Assembly: GCA_013003715.1 (NCBI GenBank)
Contig: JABDIN010000093.1
Location: 1 to 64,000, forward strand
Length of the DNA stretch: 64,000 bases
Origin: Desulfobacteraceae bacterium
GTDB taxonomy: Bacteria > Desulfobacterota > Desulfobacteria > Desulfobacterales > Desulfosarcinaceae
Direction of reading: 5' to 3'
Part shown: in pieces, positions 7,919 through 17,083 of the stretch
How the letters are laid out: the number at the start of each line of letters is the position of its first letter
Position numbering within the stretch: the stretch's first letter is position 1
Program-made: the position numbers and the translations under genes
The notes under the pieces: generated by a model
Databases searched by the model: none
Seen by the model: the letters and a program-made list of their open reading frames with translations, nothing else
Told to the model about the DNA's origin: nothing

Positions 7919-9427
7919 CTATCGGCCGGGATATGATTTTGCTTCCGATGCCCGGCGGCGATGGTCGAAAAACAGTGGCACGACAATGATCAGAAGGGTC
8001 ATGACCACCAGAAAAAGAGATATGGGCCGGGTTACAAAAATCATCGGATCGCCTTGCCCGATGCTCAGACTTTCCCTCAACCGGTTTTCCAAAATTTCTC
8101 CGAGCACCACACCCATTACCAGATTCACCACCGGCCAACCAAGCCGAAGCAGGATATAGCCCACAACACCCATCACCACGGCCACCATGGCATCGAATAT
8201 ACGGGTGTTCACCGCATAAATTCCAATGACGGAAATCACCATGATGTATACGGCCAGAATCCCGGCGGGCGCCCTGACGATCAGCGCGAAGGGCCTTAAC
8301 CACAATGCCAGCATGATAAACGCGGAAATATTGATCAACAGCATCGACACATAGAGCGTGTTGATGAGCACCGGTTCCTTCACCAGCAGAAGCGGGCCTG
8401 GATAGATGCCGTTGATGGTGAAAACCCCCAATAGAACCGCACTCAGCGCATCTCCGGGTATCCCGAGGGTCAGCAGCGGGATCATGGCGCCCGCCGGCAC
8501 GGCATTGTTGCCGGCCTCCGATGCCAGGCATCCCTCGGGTGTGCCCTTTCCGAATTCTTCCGGATGTCCGGATACCCGTTTGGCCCCTTCGTAGGACATA
8601 AAAGAGGCGAGGATGGAACCGGTACCCGGCAGCAATCCCACAAATGTGCCGATAATGCCCGAACGGATCAGCGTTTTCCAGTATCGGAAGGCCACCCGCA
8701 GTTTCGAAAAATCCAGGGTCGAACCGGTGAGATTCAATTGGTCGGTCTGCAGAATTTTCCGTTCCACCAACAGCAATGTCTGCCCTATCCCAAAGAGTCC
8801 CAGGCACACCGGGACAATATCCAGACCGTTCTGCATCACCAGCGTACCAAAGCAGAATCTGGGCGACAGGGTCGCCCCGTCTATTCCCACCGTGGAGAAC
8901 CAGAGTCCTAAACCGAGTAACAGCAAGCCCTGGGTCATCTGCTGCCGATTGGCCATGACCACCAGGACGACACCAAAAAGACCGGCTGAAAAATACTCCG
9001 GCGGACCAAAGGAGGCGGCGACATGGGATAATACCGGTGCCAGGAAAATGAGGCATAAAACGCTGATGATACCGCCCCCGAAAGAGCCGATAAGGGCAGC
9101 GGAAAGGGCGGTCTGGGCCTCTCCTTTTTGGGTCAGGGGAAAACCGTCGAAACTGGTCACCAGTGAAGAGGGGACCCCGGGCGTGCGCATGAGAATCGCC
9201 GGTATGGCCCCGCCGAAATACCCGCCGCAAAACACCCCCAGCAACAAGGAAAGGGCGATATCCGGGGCAAGGGAGAAGGTCAGCGGCAACATCACCACCA
9301 TGCCGACCATGGGACCGATGCCGGGCAGAATGCCCACAACAATACCGATGAACGTTCCGGAAACGAGTGAGAGAACATTGGCCAGTGTGAGCGCCGCATG
9401 AAATCCTGCGAGCATATGCTCAAACAT
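7919..9427 (-). CDS. tctA: Tripartite tricarboxylate transporter, large permease TctA
   Basis: A 502-residue inner-membrane protein with about 11-12 hydrophobic segments and the glycine/proline-rich TctA motifs near the start (GILPGIGPMVGM and GGYFGGAIPAILMRTPG) and in the middle (GLLPGTGS, GIPGDALSAVLLG). With the small permease and the periplasmic receptor encoded just upstream it forms a secondary, ion-driven importer of carboxylates or similar anions. The ATG at 9427 follows GGGAGG and lies 3 bp after the tctB stop. It belongs to a five-gene leftward operon from tctC to the ASST-like gene. The substrate cannot be read from sequence; the divergently encoded aminotransferase suggests an amino acid, taurine-like compound or keto acid. 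Confidence 0.95.
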   Translation of the reverse strand: MFEHMLAGFHAALTLANVLSLVSGTFIGIVVGILPGIGPMVGMVVMLPLTFSLAPDIALSLLLGVFCGGYFGGAIPAILMRTPGVPSSLVTSFDGFPLTQKGEAQTALSAALIGSFGGGIISVLCLIFLAPVLSHVAASFGPPEYFSAGLFGVVLVVMANRQQMTQGLLLLGLGLWFSTVGIDGATLSPRFCFGTLVMQNGLDIVPVCLGLFGIGQTLLLVERKILQTDQLNLTGSTLDFSKLRVAFRYWKTLIRSGIIGTFVGLLPGTGSILASFMSYEGAKRVSGHPEEFGKGTPEGCLASEAGNNAVPAGAMIPLLTLGIPGDALSAVLLGVFTINGIYPGPLLLVKEPVLINTLYVSMLLINISAFIMLALWLRPFALIVRAPAGILAVYIMVISVIGIYAVNTRIFDAMVAVVMGVVGYILLRLGWPVVNLVMGVVLGEILENRLRESLSIGQGDPMIFVTRPISLFLVVMTLLIIVVPLFFDHRRRASEAKSYPGR

Positions 9428-9430
9428 GCA

Positions 9431-9925
9431 TCATCCTCCCATCCAATTCAGGAATAAGGGTTCCGGGAACCATACATCGAGGAATAGTTTGAACACCAGC
9501 ACAATGACCAGGGTAAGGAGCAGTGGAAGGCCAACCCCTTGAAATAGACCGCGCACCCCCATAAAATGGAGTGCGCCCATGAGAAAAAGAGCGGTGGAAG
9601 CCTCCAGGCCGATAATTGAAAACCCGAACAATGCGGCAATGAGAAATACCAGAATCCACATTGTTTTCACCGGTAATCCATTACCGTCAAGATACCACTT
9701 CACACCCGTGGCAGGCCATATCAGCCGACGGATCGCCGGCAACGCCGAGATCACCATGAACGACAGCACCAGGACCGGGAAAAGGAGTGGTCCCTTATAG
9801 AACGGATCCGGTCCGGATGTGTCCACATTCCATCCGGCCGTCAGCAGCGTGATCAGCGCAAAACCGCCGATCACGGCTGCCAGCAGATCATGTGTCCTGC
9901 TTTGTTGCGACATTTTTTCAGACAT
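9431..9925 (-). CDS. tctB: Tripartite tricarboxylate transporter, small permease TctB
   Basis: A 164-residue membrane protein with four predicted helices (about 15-35, 45-62, 84-118 as two, 128-155) and the family feature of a short polar loop after helix 2. TctB is the least conserved part of these transporters and is called here mainly from size, topology and its position between tctC and tctA. Only 38 bp separate it from tctC and 3 bp from tctA. It is required for transport but its exact role is poorly known. Confidence 0.9.
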   Translation of the reverse strand: MSEKMSQQSRTHDLLAAVIGGFALITLLTAGWNVDTSGPDPFYKGPLLFPVLVLSFMVISALPAIRRLIWPATGVKWYLDGNGLPVKTMWILVFLIAALFGFSIIGLEASTALFLMGALHFMGVRGLFQGVGLPLLLTLVIVLVFKLFLDVWFPEPLFLNWMGG

Positions 9926-9963
9926 AACGGCTTTTCAACGGACAATCGAACGGCGCGCCCGGA

Positions 9964-10917
9964 TTATTCGATGATTCCCAGACCTTTCATGATTTCCCCG
10001 AAATTCGCCAGCTCGCTATCCATTTGGCTGCGGGTTTCCATTGCGTTTGTGGGATGCGGAATCACGCCCACTTTATCGATGGCCTCCTGAATTTCAGCCA
10101 TTGCCATGACGCCGAAAAAGGCATCGCTGAATTTGGCCGTGATCTCGTCCGGAGTGGCCGCAGGTGCAAAAATACCGAACCAGATGGAATAGGGGTCACC
10201 ATATCCCTGCTCCTTGACCGTCGGTACTCGAGGATACTGGGGCAACCGGTTCGGCAGCATGCAGGCCAATAGTTTCAATTGTCCGGATTCCACGTAATCT
10301 TTCAGGCCCGGTGTAGAGAAGGTGATCACATCCGCATCGCCTTTGACCACGAGGAGCGGATTCAGACTTTTATACGCCGTCTCCTGCCAGGTGAAACCAC
10401 CTATCTGGGCCGCTTTCATGGCAATCAGGGTGGGCACGGCCCCCAGGCCCCAATGGGCCAGCCGGACCTTATTTTTTTCAGCGTATGTTGCCAGTTCCTT
10501 GATATTGTTGTACGGCGCATCAGCCCGGCAGGCGAGGGTGAACGGCGAAGACCAAATCAACCCCACGGGTTTCAAATCCTGATTTTTGTAGGGCGTTTTT
10601 CCCCTCAACACCTGGGTGATCATCGGGCCGATGGAGATCAAGCCGAACTGATATCCATCCGGACGGCTCCTGGCCAGGTCGTTAGTCGCCAGAACCGCAC
10701 CACCGCCGGGCTTGTTTATCACTTTCACCGGTACACCGAGTTTTGTGGACAGATGAGGCGCCATCAGGGTGGTGACCATGGTGGACGGATCATTGCCGGC
10801 CGGCCACGGAATAATGATCTGAATGGGTTTTTTCGGCCAGTCCGCCCATGCCGGGGGTGCCACCATGGTGATGATGATCGCCATAGCCAGAAATAGAACG
10901 GCTCTTTTTTTACCCAT
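9964..10917 (-). CDS. tctC: Tripartite tricarboxylate transporter receptor TctC (periplasmic)
   Basis: A 317-residue periplasmic binding protein of the Bug/TctC family. The start is ATG at 10917 (MGKKRAVLF) behind AAGGAGGAAAATC; a longer open frame upstream is not coding. The signal peptide ends near APPAWA (24). Family landmarks are WPKKPIQIIIPWPAGNDPST close to the N terminus, the VINKPGGGAVLAT strand, the central GAVPTLIAMKAAQ segment and the C-terminal GIFAPAATPDEI. These proteins bind small carboxylates, amino acids or aromatic acids and deliver them to TctAB. It is the first gene of the operon and the divergent GntR gene starts 256 bp away. Confidence 0.93.
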   Translation of the reverse strand: MGKKRAVLFLAMAIIITMVAPPAWADWPKKPIQIIIPWPAGNDPSTMVTTLMAPHLSTKLGVPVKVINKPGGGAVLATNDLARSRPDGYQFGLISIGPMITQVLRGKTPYKNQDLKPVGLIWSSPFTLACRADAPYNNIKELATYAEKNKVRLAHWGLGAVPTLIAMKAAQIGGFTWQETAYKSLNPLLVVKGDADVITFSTPGLKDYVESGQLKLLACMLPNRLPQYPRVPTVKEQGYGDPYSIWFGIFAPAATPDEITAKFSDAFFGVMAMAEIQEAIDKVGVIPHPTNAMETRSQMDSELANFGEIMKGLGIIE

Positions 10918-11017
10918 GATTTTCCTCCTTGAAGTTGTTCGATGTGGATGCTGCATAAAAAGATCTTTACATGGTGTTGACGGCTCCCGTAAAAAGCACC
11001 AGGTGAACACCGGCCAT

Positions 11018-11056
11018 GGTTCCGACCCGAAACAGGTTCCGAGTTGTTCCATTATA
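11018..11056 (-). promoter_or_regulatory. tctC promoter/operator candidate
   Basis: A perfect TATAAT on the minus strand (11051-11056) lacks a good -35. Just downstream of it for tctC are two direct copies of GGTTCCGA (plus strand 11018-11025 and 11035-11042), 17 bp apart, within the tctC leader. The first contains a GGT-N4-ACC half-symmetry. They are candidate sites for the divergent GntR-family regulator. Confidence 0.3.
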
Positions 11057-11089
11057 TATGTGCAAGTTGCTCAACGACGACCTTTTAAA

Positions 11090-11117
11090 TTGACCCAGGC
11101 TGGATAAACGTTATATG
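11090..11117 (+). promoter_or_regulatory. Candidate promoter for the GntR regulator
   Basis: TTGACC (11090-11095), 16-bp spacer, TATATG (11112-11117), giving a leader of about 50 nt before the start at 11173. It is close enough to the GGTTCCGA repeats for one regulator to act on both divergent genes. Confidence 0.35.
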
Positions 11118-11172
11118 TTAGTCCAAAGTATGTCAAACTATATTTCCGTACCGGCGGGACAGGAGGAAATTG

Positions 11173-11907
11173 ATGCCATCGTTCAATCCGGTAAAGCAGA
11201 ACCGTGTGTCAGATGAGGTGATGGACCAACTCAAAAATGCCGTGTTGACCGGCAAATACACGGCCGGGGACAAGCTGCCGTCGGAAAGGGAGTTGACCGA
11301 AATGTTCCAGGTCAGCCGGGTGGTCATCCGCGAAGCCCTGCGCAGCCTTGAAATCAGAGGATTTGTGTCCATACGCCAGGGCCCCAAAGGGGGGGCTTAT
11401 GTAAGGCAACTCAGTTTCGATGGTGTCTGCCAGTCATTTTTCGACCTGTTTCTGTCCGGCCGGGTATCGGTCACCGAACTCATTCAGGCTCGCCAGTTGG
11501 TCCAACCCGAGGTCGCCCGCCTGTCCGCCATCAACCTGGAAGAAGCCTCGGCCAACCTGTTGAGATCAGCGCTTGTGGCGGAAACCGCTGAACACAAAAA
11601 CCATGGGGATCGCGTCCGGGCCCGCATGTCCACTGACCAGGCCATGGCCAAGATGTGCGGGAACAATCTCTATCGGGCGATCATGGAAACACTGATCCAT
11701 TTAACCCAGGTGATTATCCTGGAGGTCAAACCCGAAAAGCTGATATTCCACGATCAGGCGGAGCACGAGGCAATCATAGATGCGATCCTGGCCCAGGACG
11801 GCCCCCGGGCGGCAGCCGAGATGAGCAGACACCTGAACACCGTCGGTGAGGGCTTGATGCAACTGGAAGCGAAATTCAGGAAAACCAAGGGGTTGATTAA
11901 ATTCTGA
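11173..11907 (+). CDS. GntR-family (FadR subgroup) transcription regulator
   Basis: 244 residues. An N-terminal winged helix-turn-helix (about 10-75) shows the GntR pattern KLPSERELTEMFQVSRVVIREALRSLE with the wing FVSIRQGPKGG. It is followed by a mostly helical FCD-type ligand domain (about 95-235) with conserved histidines in MSRH and HDQAEHEAI that usually bind a metal and a carboxylate effector. The ATG at 11173 has AGGAGG six bases upstream; a TTG directly before it is less likely. Position between the divergent tctC operon and the aminotransferase gene makes it the probable regulator of both, most often as a repressor released by the substrate or a product of the pathway. Confidence 0.9.
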   Translation: MPSFNPVKQNRVSDEVMDQLKNAVLTGKYTAGDKLPSERELTEMFQVSRVVIREALRSLEIRGFVSIRQGPKGGAYVRQLSFDGVCQSFFDLFLSGRVSVTELIQARQLVQPEVARLSAINLEEASANLLRSALVAETAEHKNHGDRVRARMSTDQAMAKMCGNNLYRAIMETLIHLTQVIILEVKPEKLIFHDQAEHEAIIDAILAQDGPRAAAEMSRHLNTVGEGLMQLEAKFRKTKGLIKF

Positions 11908-12025
11908 AGACCGGTGATGGCACACCGTGTTAGACGATAAGGTTGTGCCGGTAATACCTGCGGATAACTGTCTTTAACGACTCAACAGCGGCAATCGCTC
12001 TCGAGTCAAAAAGGAGTGCGTGGTC

Positions 12026-13420
12026 ATGGCTGTCAATACGGATACGCTTAACTACGATGTCGAAGAAATGGTCCGGGGTGACCGGGCGTATATCTGGCAT
12101 CACATCAAACCGCACAAGCTTTATGAACACGGTGAGCAGATGATCATTGTGGAAGGCGACGGGCTCACCGTCAAGGATATCCGGGGGCGCGAGTATCTGG
12201 ATGCGACGTCGGGTGGTGTGTGGGGGGTCATTGTCGGCTTCGGCCGTGAAAGTATTGCAAAAGCGGTTTATGCGCAGTTGAAAACCCTGCCGTATTATGC
12301 CGGCACCGCCGGCAACATTCCCGGCATTAAATATGCCGGGGAACTCGTCGAACGCTTACCCGGATTGGGAAAGGTTTATTTTTCAAATAGTGGTTCCGAG
12401 GCAAATGAAAAGGCATTTAAAATCGTGCGGCAATTGTCGAACATGGATCCGGCACGCAAGGGTAAGTATAAAATATTGTACCGTGACCGCGACTACCACG
12501 GAACCACCATCACTGCGTTGAGCGCCAGCGGTCAGGACGAGCGGAAACAGGACTTCGGGCCATTCCTGGACGGATTTACCGGATTTCCCCATGCCCTTTG
12601 TTATCGATGCGGTTTTGGAAAATCCTACCCGGATTGTAATATCGAATGCGCGCGTTGTTTTGAGGATACGATTCTCAGGGAAGGGCCGGAAACCGTCGGG
12701 GCCGTCATCCTGGAACCGATTACGGCCGGCGGCGGAATTATTCTGCCGGTGGACGAGTACTACCCGATCATCCAGGAAATATGCCATAAATACGATATCT
12801 ATTTGATTATGGACGAAGTGGTGTGTGGATTCGGACGCACTGGCACCTTCTGGGGATTCCAGCAATACGGGGTCCAACCCGATATGGTGACCATGGCCAA
12901 GGGTGTTGCGGCCTCATATATGCCGCTGTCCGTGACCGCGGTCAAGGATGAGATCTATGACAAATTCCTCTGCAACCCCGGGGATGACTGTGAACGGATG
13001 AATTATTTTCGCGATATCAGTACTTATGGGGGATGCGCAGGTGCCATGTCAGCCGCCCTGGAAACCCTCCGGATCATCGAGGATGAACATCTGGTTGAAA
13101 ACAGCCGCGTGACGGGCGCCTACTTTCTCGACTGCCTCCACTCTCTCATGGAGATGCCCTTGGTGGGAGACGTCAGGGGGCGAGGGTTGTTCGCCGGTGT
13201 CGAATTCGTGAAAGACAAAAAAACCCGGACACCCATCACCGAAGGCGAGATGGATCGCATCATGGGCAATGTTGCCGCCGAGGGTGTGCTTGTCGGCAAA
13301 ACCACTTCCAGCTTACCGGGAAACAATACCATCATGAACTTCGCACCCGCCCTGACGGCATCGAAAAATGATATTGATCGTATTGTTGCCGCTGTGAAAG
13401 CGGGGATCGAAAAATTCTGA
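12026..13420 (+). CDS. Class III aminotransferase, taurine:pyruvate aminotransferase-like
   Basis: 464-residue PLP enzyme, fold type I class III. The Schiff-base lysine is K292 in TMAKGVAAS; other landmarks are SNSGSEANEKAFK (120-132), YHGTT (157-161) and IMDEVVCGFGRTG (261-273). By memory the chain closely follows taurine:pyruvate aminotransferase (Tpa) of Bilophila, including the N-terminal WHH-x3-H segment, SGGVWGV and the C-terminal GKTTSSLPGNN region. Tpa converts taurine and pyruvate to sulfoacetaldehyde and alanine. Five cysteines (C192, C195, C204, C208, C211) form a loop also seen in other class III enzymes. ATG at 12026 is 9 bp after AAGGAG; the GTG at 12020 is too close to it. Downstream sulfoacetaldehyde enzymes are absent here, so other omega-amino acids are possible substrates. 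Confidence 0.85.
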   Translation: MAVNTDTLNYDVEEMVRGDRAYIWHHIKPHKLYEHGEQMIIVEGDGLTVKDIRGREYLDATSGGVWGVIVGFGRESIAKAVYAQLKTLPYYAGTAGNIPGIKYAGELVERLPGLGKVYFSNSGSEANEKAFKIVRQLSNMDPARKGKYKILYRDRDYHGTTITALSASGQDERKQDFGPFLDGFTGFPHALCYRCGFGKSYPDCNIECARCFEDTILREGPETVGAVILEPITAGGGIILPVDEYYPIIQEICHKYDIYLIMDEVVCGFGRTGTFWGFQQYGVQPDMVTMAKGVAASYMPLSVTAVKDEIYDKFLCNPGDDCERMNYFRDISTYGGCAGAMSAALETLRIIEDEHLVENSRVTGAYFLDCLHSLMEMPLVGDVRGRGLFAGVEFVKDKKTRTPITEGEMDRIMGNVAAEGVLVGKTTSSLPGNNTIMNFAPALTASKNDIDRIVAAVKAGIEKF

Positions 13421-13548
13421 CCCTATGCGACGCTCGTCGATCAAAAATCCAGGTCGATGATCATTTGATTCTGTTCACTCAACTAATTGATTTATTGTAA
13501 AGAATACGCTTATAAAGAAAGCTCGAATTATAGAATACATTCATCCTA

Positions 13549-14256
13549 TCATTGCGCAATCGGCAGCTTTTTACCGCCCCACTCCACGATACCGTCGCGC
13601 ATATTGTAAATCCGTTTGAAACCGTTATCCAGCAATATCTTCGAGGCCACGGTGCTGCGGTTGCCGGTGGCGCAATAGATCAGGATATCCTCATCTTTGT
13701 GGCCGTTCAACTCGCGCACACGGTGTTGCAACTCCTGAACCGGAATCAGCAAAGAATTTTCCAGGTGCCCGCCGTCATATTCGCGCTTCGTCCTCACATC
13801 CAGAACCAATGGCCTGATATTGTTGATCAATTCGGCGGCTTGGGTGGCGCTGACAGCGCTGTAGTTGGGTCGGTCGAATTCTACAACGGTGATCCTGCCC
13901 CGTGCACTGCCCAGGGTGAACGGATAGGTGCCTCTCTTTTTCATTTTAAAATAGGGCGCCTGACCAACATCCCCGTCGAGCGTTTCAGCGATGCCCAGGT
14001 CCGGAATTTTGAGCACTGAAGATGAAACCGGCGGTGCCGGTTTGAATTTGATATAATCGCCGCGGTATACCCTGAAATCGATCATATCCGGGGTGTTTTC
14101 CACATCCAGGATTCTGTATCCGCCAACGAGTCTGCCCGATATCCCGGACGGTTCATCCCGGTCGGCGGGGTAAAACCAGAAAACCGCCGACAGGCCGAGG
14201 GCGGTAATTCCGAAAAACACGTATAATAATCGACGGATACGAACAGGTATCTTCAT
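13549..14256 (-). CDS. Membrane-anchored protein with C-terminal rhodanese domain
   Basis: 235 residues: one N-terminal membrane segment (about 9-29), a beta-rich region (about 48-126) and a rhodanese domain (about 132-233) with active-site C195 in YCATGNRS. The loop CATGNR has the six-residue length of sulfurtransferases. The middle region has the look of a cupredoxin-type sandwich (FRVYRGDYIKFKP, GTYPFTLGSARGRITV) but lacks the His/Cys/Met copper ligands. It would face the periplasm. AAAGGA precedes the ATG. Its partner and substrate are unknown; it lies downstream of and in the same direction as the hybrid kinase gene but 211 bp away, and converges with the aminotransferase gene. Confidence 0.75.
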   Translation of the reverse strand: MKIPVRIRRLLYVFFGITALGLSAVFWFYPADRDEPSGISGRLVGGYRILDVENTPDMIDFRVYRGDYIKFKPAPPVSSSVLKIPDLGIAETLDGDVGQAPYFKMKKRGTYPFTLGSARGRITVVEFDRPNYSAVSATQAAELINNIRPLVLDVRTKREYDGGHLENSLLIPVQELQHRVRELNGHKDEDILIYCATGNRSTVASKILLDNGFKRIYNMRDGIVEWGGKKLPIAQ

Positions 14257-14467
14257 TTAGCGTCCTTTCAACGGTTGAAAATCGATAACCTTCGGTGGCG
14301 TTGTTCATTCGGGTGGTAAAACGTGTAGAGCCGCGTGAGGGCTACCGGTTACATTCTGTTGTCAGCGACCGGTAAGGTATTGAAAGGTTTGAAAAGATGG
14401 ATAATATTTTCTGCGGCAGGGGACTGGTGTGCCGGCGTTCCGGCGGTGTTGCACCTTCTCTTTCCGG

Positions 14468-16858
14468 TCACGACCCATTCACCGTTTTCGTCCATAATCG
14501 TACCTTTTCCAGCATCACTTTGGGATTGATGGGTTTCGTCATGTAGTCGTCCATTCCGGCATCAAAACACTTTTCCCGATCACCTTTCATGGCCAGGCCC
14601 GTAAGGGCGAGAATCGGTGTCCTTTGCCCTGATGCTTCGGAACGGCGGATCTGCCGGGCAGCGTCAATACCATCCAGTACCGGCATCTGGACATCCATGA
14701 GTACGAGATCAAAATGTTCGCCACCGTATCGCAGGACAGCTTCCTGGCCGTTATCGACCAGGGTGACCCGATGACCGGCCTTGGACAGAATAACCATCAT
14801 CATGTGCTGATTCACCGGGTTGTCTTCGGCCAGGAGTATATGGGTCTGCTTCGACGCATCAACCTCGGTTCCTGAACCATCAGGCTTCTCCACCGGAAAC
14901 ACTTCTTTCGGAGAAGGTTTATTACCCGCCTTGCTCATTGTCTTTTTCGGTTCACGCACGAGCTTTTTCGCCCCGGACCGTTTTGGATGTTTCTCTGTCA
15001 GATAACCCAGCCGGACCGTAAAATGAAAAGTACTGCCCTCCCCGGGTTCACTTTCCACCCAGATGCGTCCACCCATCATGGTAACAAGCTGTTTTGAAAT
15101 TGAAAGCCCGAGACCTGTACCCCCGTGTTCCCTGGTGGCGGAGGCGTCTGCCTGGCTGAACGCATCGAATATCAGGTATATTTTTTCGGGTGAAATGCCA
15201 ACGCCCTGGTCCCGAATGGAAAAATGCAGGGAGACCTCCCGGCCCGGATGTTTTTCCGGAATACAGCCGAGCACAATTATACCGGATTCGGTAAACTTGA
15301 CGGCGTTATCCCCCAGGTTGAAAAGGATTTGCCGCAGACGACCCGGGTCGCCCACCAGAAAATCCGGCACCCCCTGATGTATCTGAACCGTGAATAGGAT
15401 CCCTTTGTCCCGGGCCTTCGACACCAGGGGTTCAATCACCGAATCAATTGTCTGCCGCAGATTAAAATCTATTTGTTCCAATTTGAGTTGTCCGGTTTCG
15501 ATTTTTGAAAAATCCAAAATGTCATCGACGATATTCAACAGGCCTTGCGCGGAGGATTTGACTGTGGACATAAAATCCTCCTGTTCGCTTGTGAGATCTG
15601 TTTCCAGAACCAGGTGGCTCATCCCCATGATGGCATTCAATGGCGTTCGTATTTCATGGCTCATGTTGGCCAGAAATTCACTTTTGGCCTGATTGGCGGC
15701 TTCGGCTGCTTTCCGCGCTTCCGTTAAAGCGATCATCGTCTTATTACGCTCGGAGACATCCCTCAACAGTCCGCGAAACCCTTGAATGTAATTTTTCGGA
15801 TTCCGGACAGGGCTAATGGAGCCCTCCACCCAGAGCGACGATTGATCCGGACGACGGATTTTCCACTCGATAATTTTGGCGGACTGGCCGGTTTCGAGCA
15901 CTGACTTGGAAACGGTATATATGGCACTCGTGCTCTCCGCATCGAGAAACTGTCTGGTGTTCATACCCAGAAGCGCTTCGGGCCGGCACCCCATCATGCG
16001 GCACAGGGACGCGTTGAAAAACACGAAATTTCCCTTCAGGTCCACCTCGTAATACCCTTCAGCCATGCCCTCCAGTATTTCCCGATGCTTGGCCGTGCTT
16101 TCCCGCAAGGCGGATTCGGTGCGTTCGCGTTCCGTGATATCCTCATGGATGACGAAGATGTCCGCACCACCGGTGACCACCGGCCGGAACTCAATGCGTT
16201 TTACGCTTTTGTCTTTGCATGTGGCATTAAATGTTCTTACCGTGGCTTCACCGACGACTATTTCTGCCTGGTCCTGACGCCAGATATCGATGACCTGCTT
16301 TCTATAATCCGCGTCCGGGAAAGCCTGTTGAAACCATGCACGACCATCCGGAATATCCGTCAGTGTATATCCCAGCATTTCGGTGAATTTAGGATTAAGG
16401 TAACGGTGAGTACCGGCCTTGCCCTTGTCGATGATGCTGATGCCCAGTGGAGATTGGTCGATGAGGGCTTTAAACCTGTCTTTCTCCGTTTTCAGGGCCT
16501 CACGTGAATTATCAGGGGTGGATAATTCTCTATAAAATATACCGATGACAGCGGTATTGTCGATGGCCCCGCCAACCGGTTCAAAAATATAATCAAGCGT
16601 CCATTGACGGCTCACCTGCGCCGTGGAGTGCAAAAGGCCGAATACCGGTTTCTTTTTTTTGAACACCCGGTTTACGAAAGACGGTGGTAACCCCCAGTTA
16701 TTTTCGGTCAGTACCGATACCAGGGACGGCCGGTCATTCCCCGGCAAGAGGTTGAACAAATGATGAAATGCTTCGTTTCCGGATATTATCCGGCCCGTGG
16801 AATCCAGCCGGACAACTGCCGGAGGGGCCGTATAATGAACGGAAGGAATTTTCGGCAT
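14468..16858 (-). CDS. Hybrid sensor histidine kinase (three PAS, HisKA, HATPase, REC)
   Basis: 796 residues with no membrane segment. Three PAS-like domains cover about 10-110, 125-245 and 255-375, followed by HisKA with H401 (NMSHEIRTPLNA), an HATPase domain (N box NLGDNAVKF, G1 RDQGVGIS, G2 GTGLGLSI, ending near 620), a charged linker and a receiver domain (about 673-790) with phosphoacceptor D722 in LMDVQMPVLDG. The kinase core is of the BarA/ArcB-like hybrid class. No Hpt domain is present, so phosphate must go to a separate Hpt protein, or the REC is regulatory. The upstream GGGAGA supports ATG at 16858. No response regulator gene is adjacent, so the target is not known. Confidence 0.92.
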   Translation of the reverse strand: MPKIPSVHYTAPPAVVRLDSTGRIISGNEAFHHLFNLLPGNDRPSLVSVLTENNWGLPPSFVNRVFKKKKPVFGLLHSTAQVSRQWTLDYIFEPVGGAIDNTAVIGIFYRELSTPDNSREALKTEKDRFKALIDQSPLGISIIDKGKAGTHRYLNPKFTEMLGYTLTDIPDGRAWFQQAFPDADYRKQVIDIWRQDQAEIVVGEATVRTFNATCKDKSVKRIEFRPVVTGGADIFVIHEDITERERTESALRESTAKHREILEGMAEGYYEVDLKGNFVFFNASLCRMMGCRPEALLGMNTRQFLDAESTSAIYTVSKSVLETGQSAKIIEWKIRRPDQSSLWVEGSISPVRNPKNYIQGFRGLLRDVSERNKTMIALTEARKAAEAANQAKSEFLANMSHEIRTPLNAIMGMSHLVLETDLTSEQEDFMSTVKSSAQGLLNIVDDILDFSKIETGQLKLEQIDFNLRQTIDSVIEPLVSKARDKGILFTVQIHQGVPDFLVGDPGRLRQILFNLGDNAVKFTESGIIVLGCIPEKHPGREVSLHFSIRDQGVGISPEKIYLIFDAFSQADASATREHGGTGLGLSISKQLVTMMGGRIWVESEPGEGSTFHFTVRLGYLTEKHPKRSGAKKLVREPKKTMSKAGNKPSPKEVFPVEKPDGSGTEVDASKQTHILLAEDNPVNQHMMMVILSKAGHRVTLVDNGQEAVLRYGGEHFDLVLMDVQMPVLDGIDAARQIRRSEASGQRTPILALTGLAMKGDREKCFDAGMDDYMTKPINPKVMLEKVRLWTKTVNGS

Positions 16859-17083
16859 GGGTCTCCCACCTTGAAGAGATCGGATAACTTCCGGAGAACT
16901 ATTCTGGTAACTGATTGTAAATATTATCGTAAAACCGTGTTAATTTCCGGGTAATCATACATGGTGGCGCCCGTTGAATCAAGCTAAAGCCAGCGGTAAG
17001 ACCGGGCTAACGCCTGTAAACATTATACGGTTGGAATAGTGTCCGTTGAAAACAGGGAAAATAATGTCAAAGGTTCGACAGAT

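Noticed and set aside
7887-9230. 447-codon minus-strand frame in a second phase of tctA
   Set aside because: The peptide is rich in Arg, Gly and His without membrane segments, whereas the other phase gives a complete TctA.
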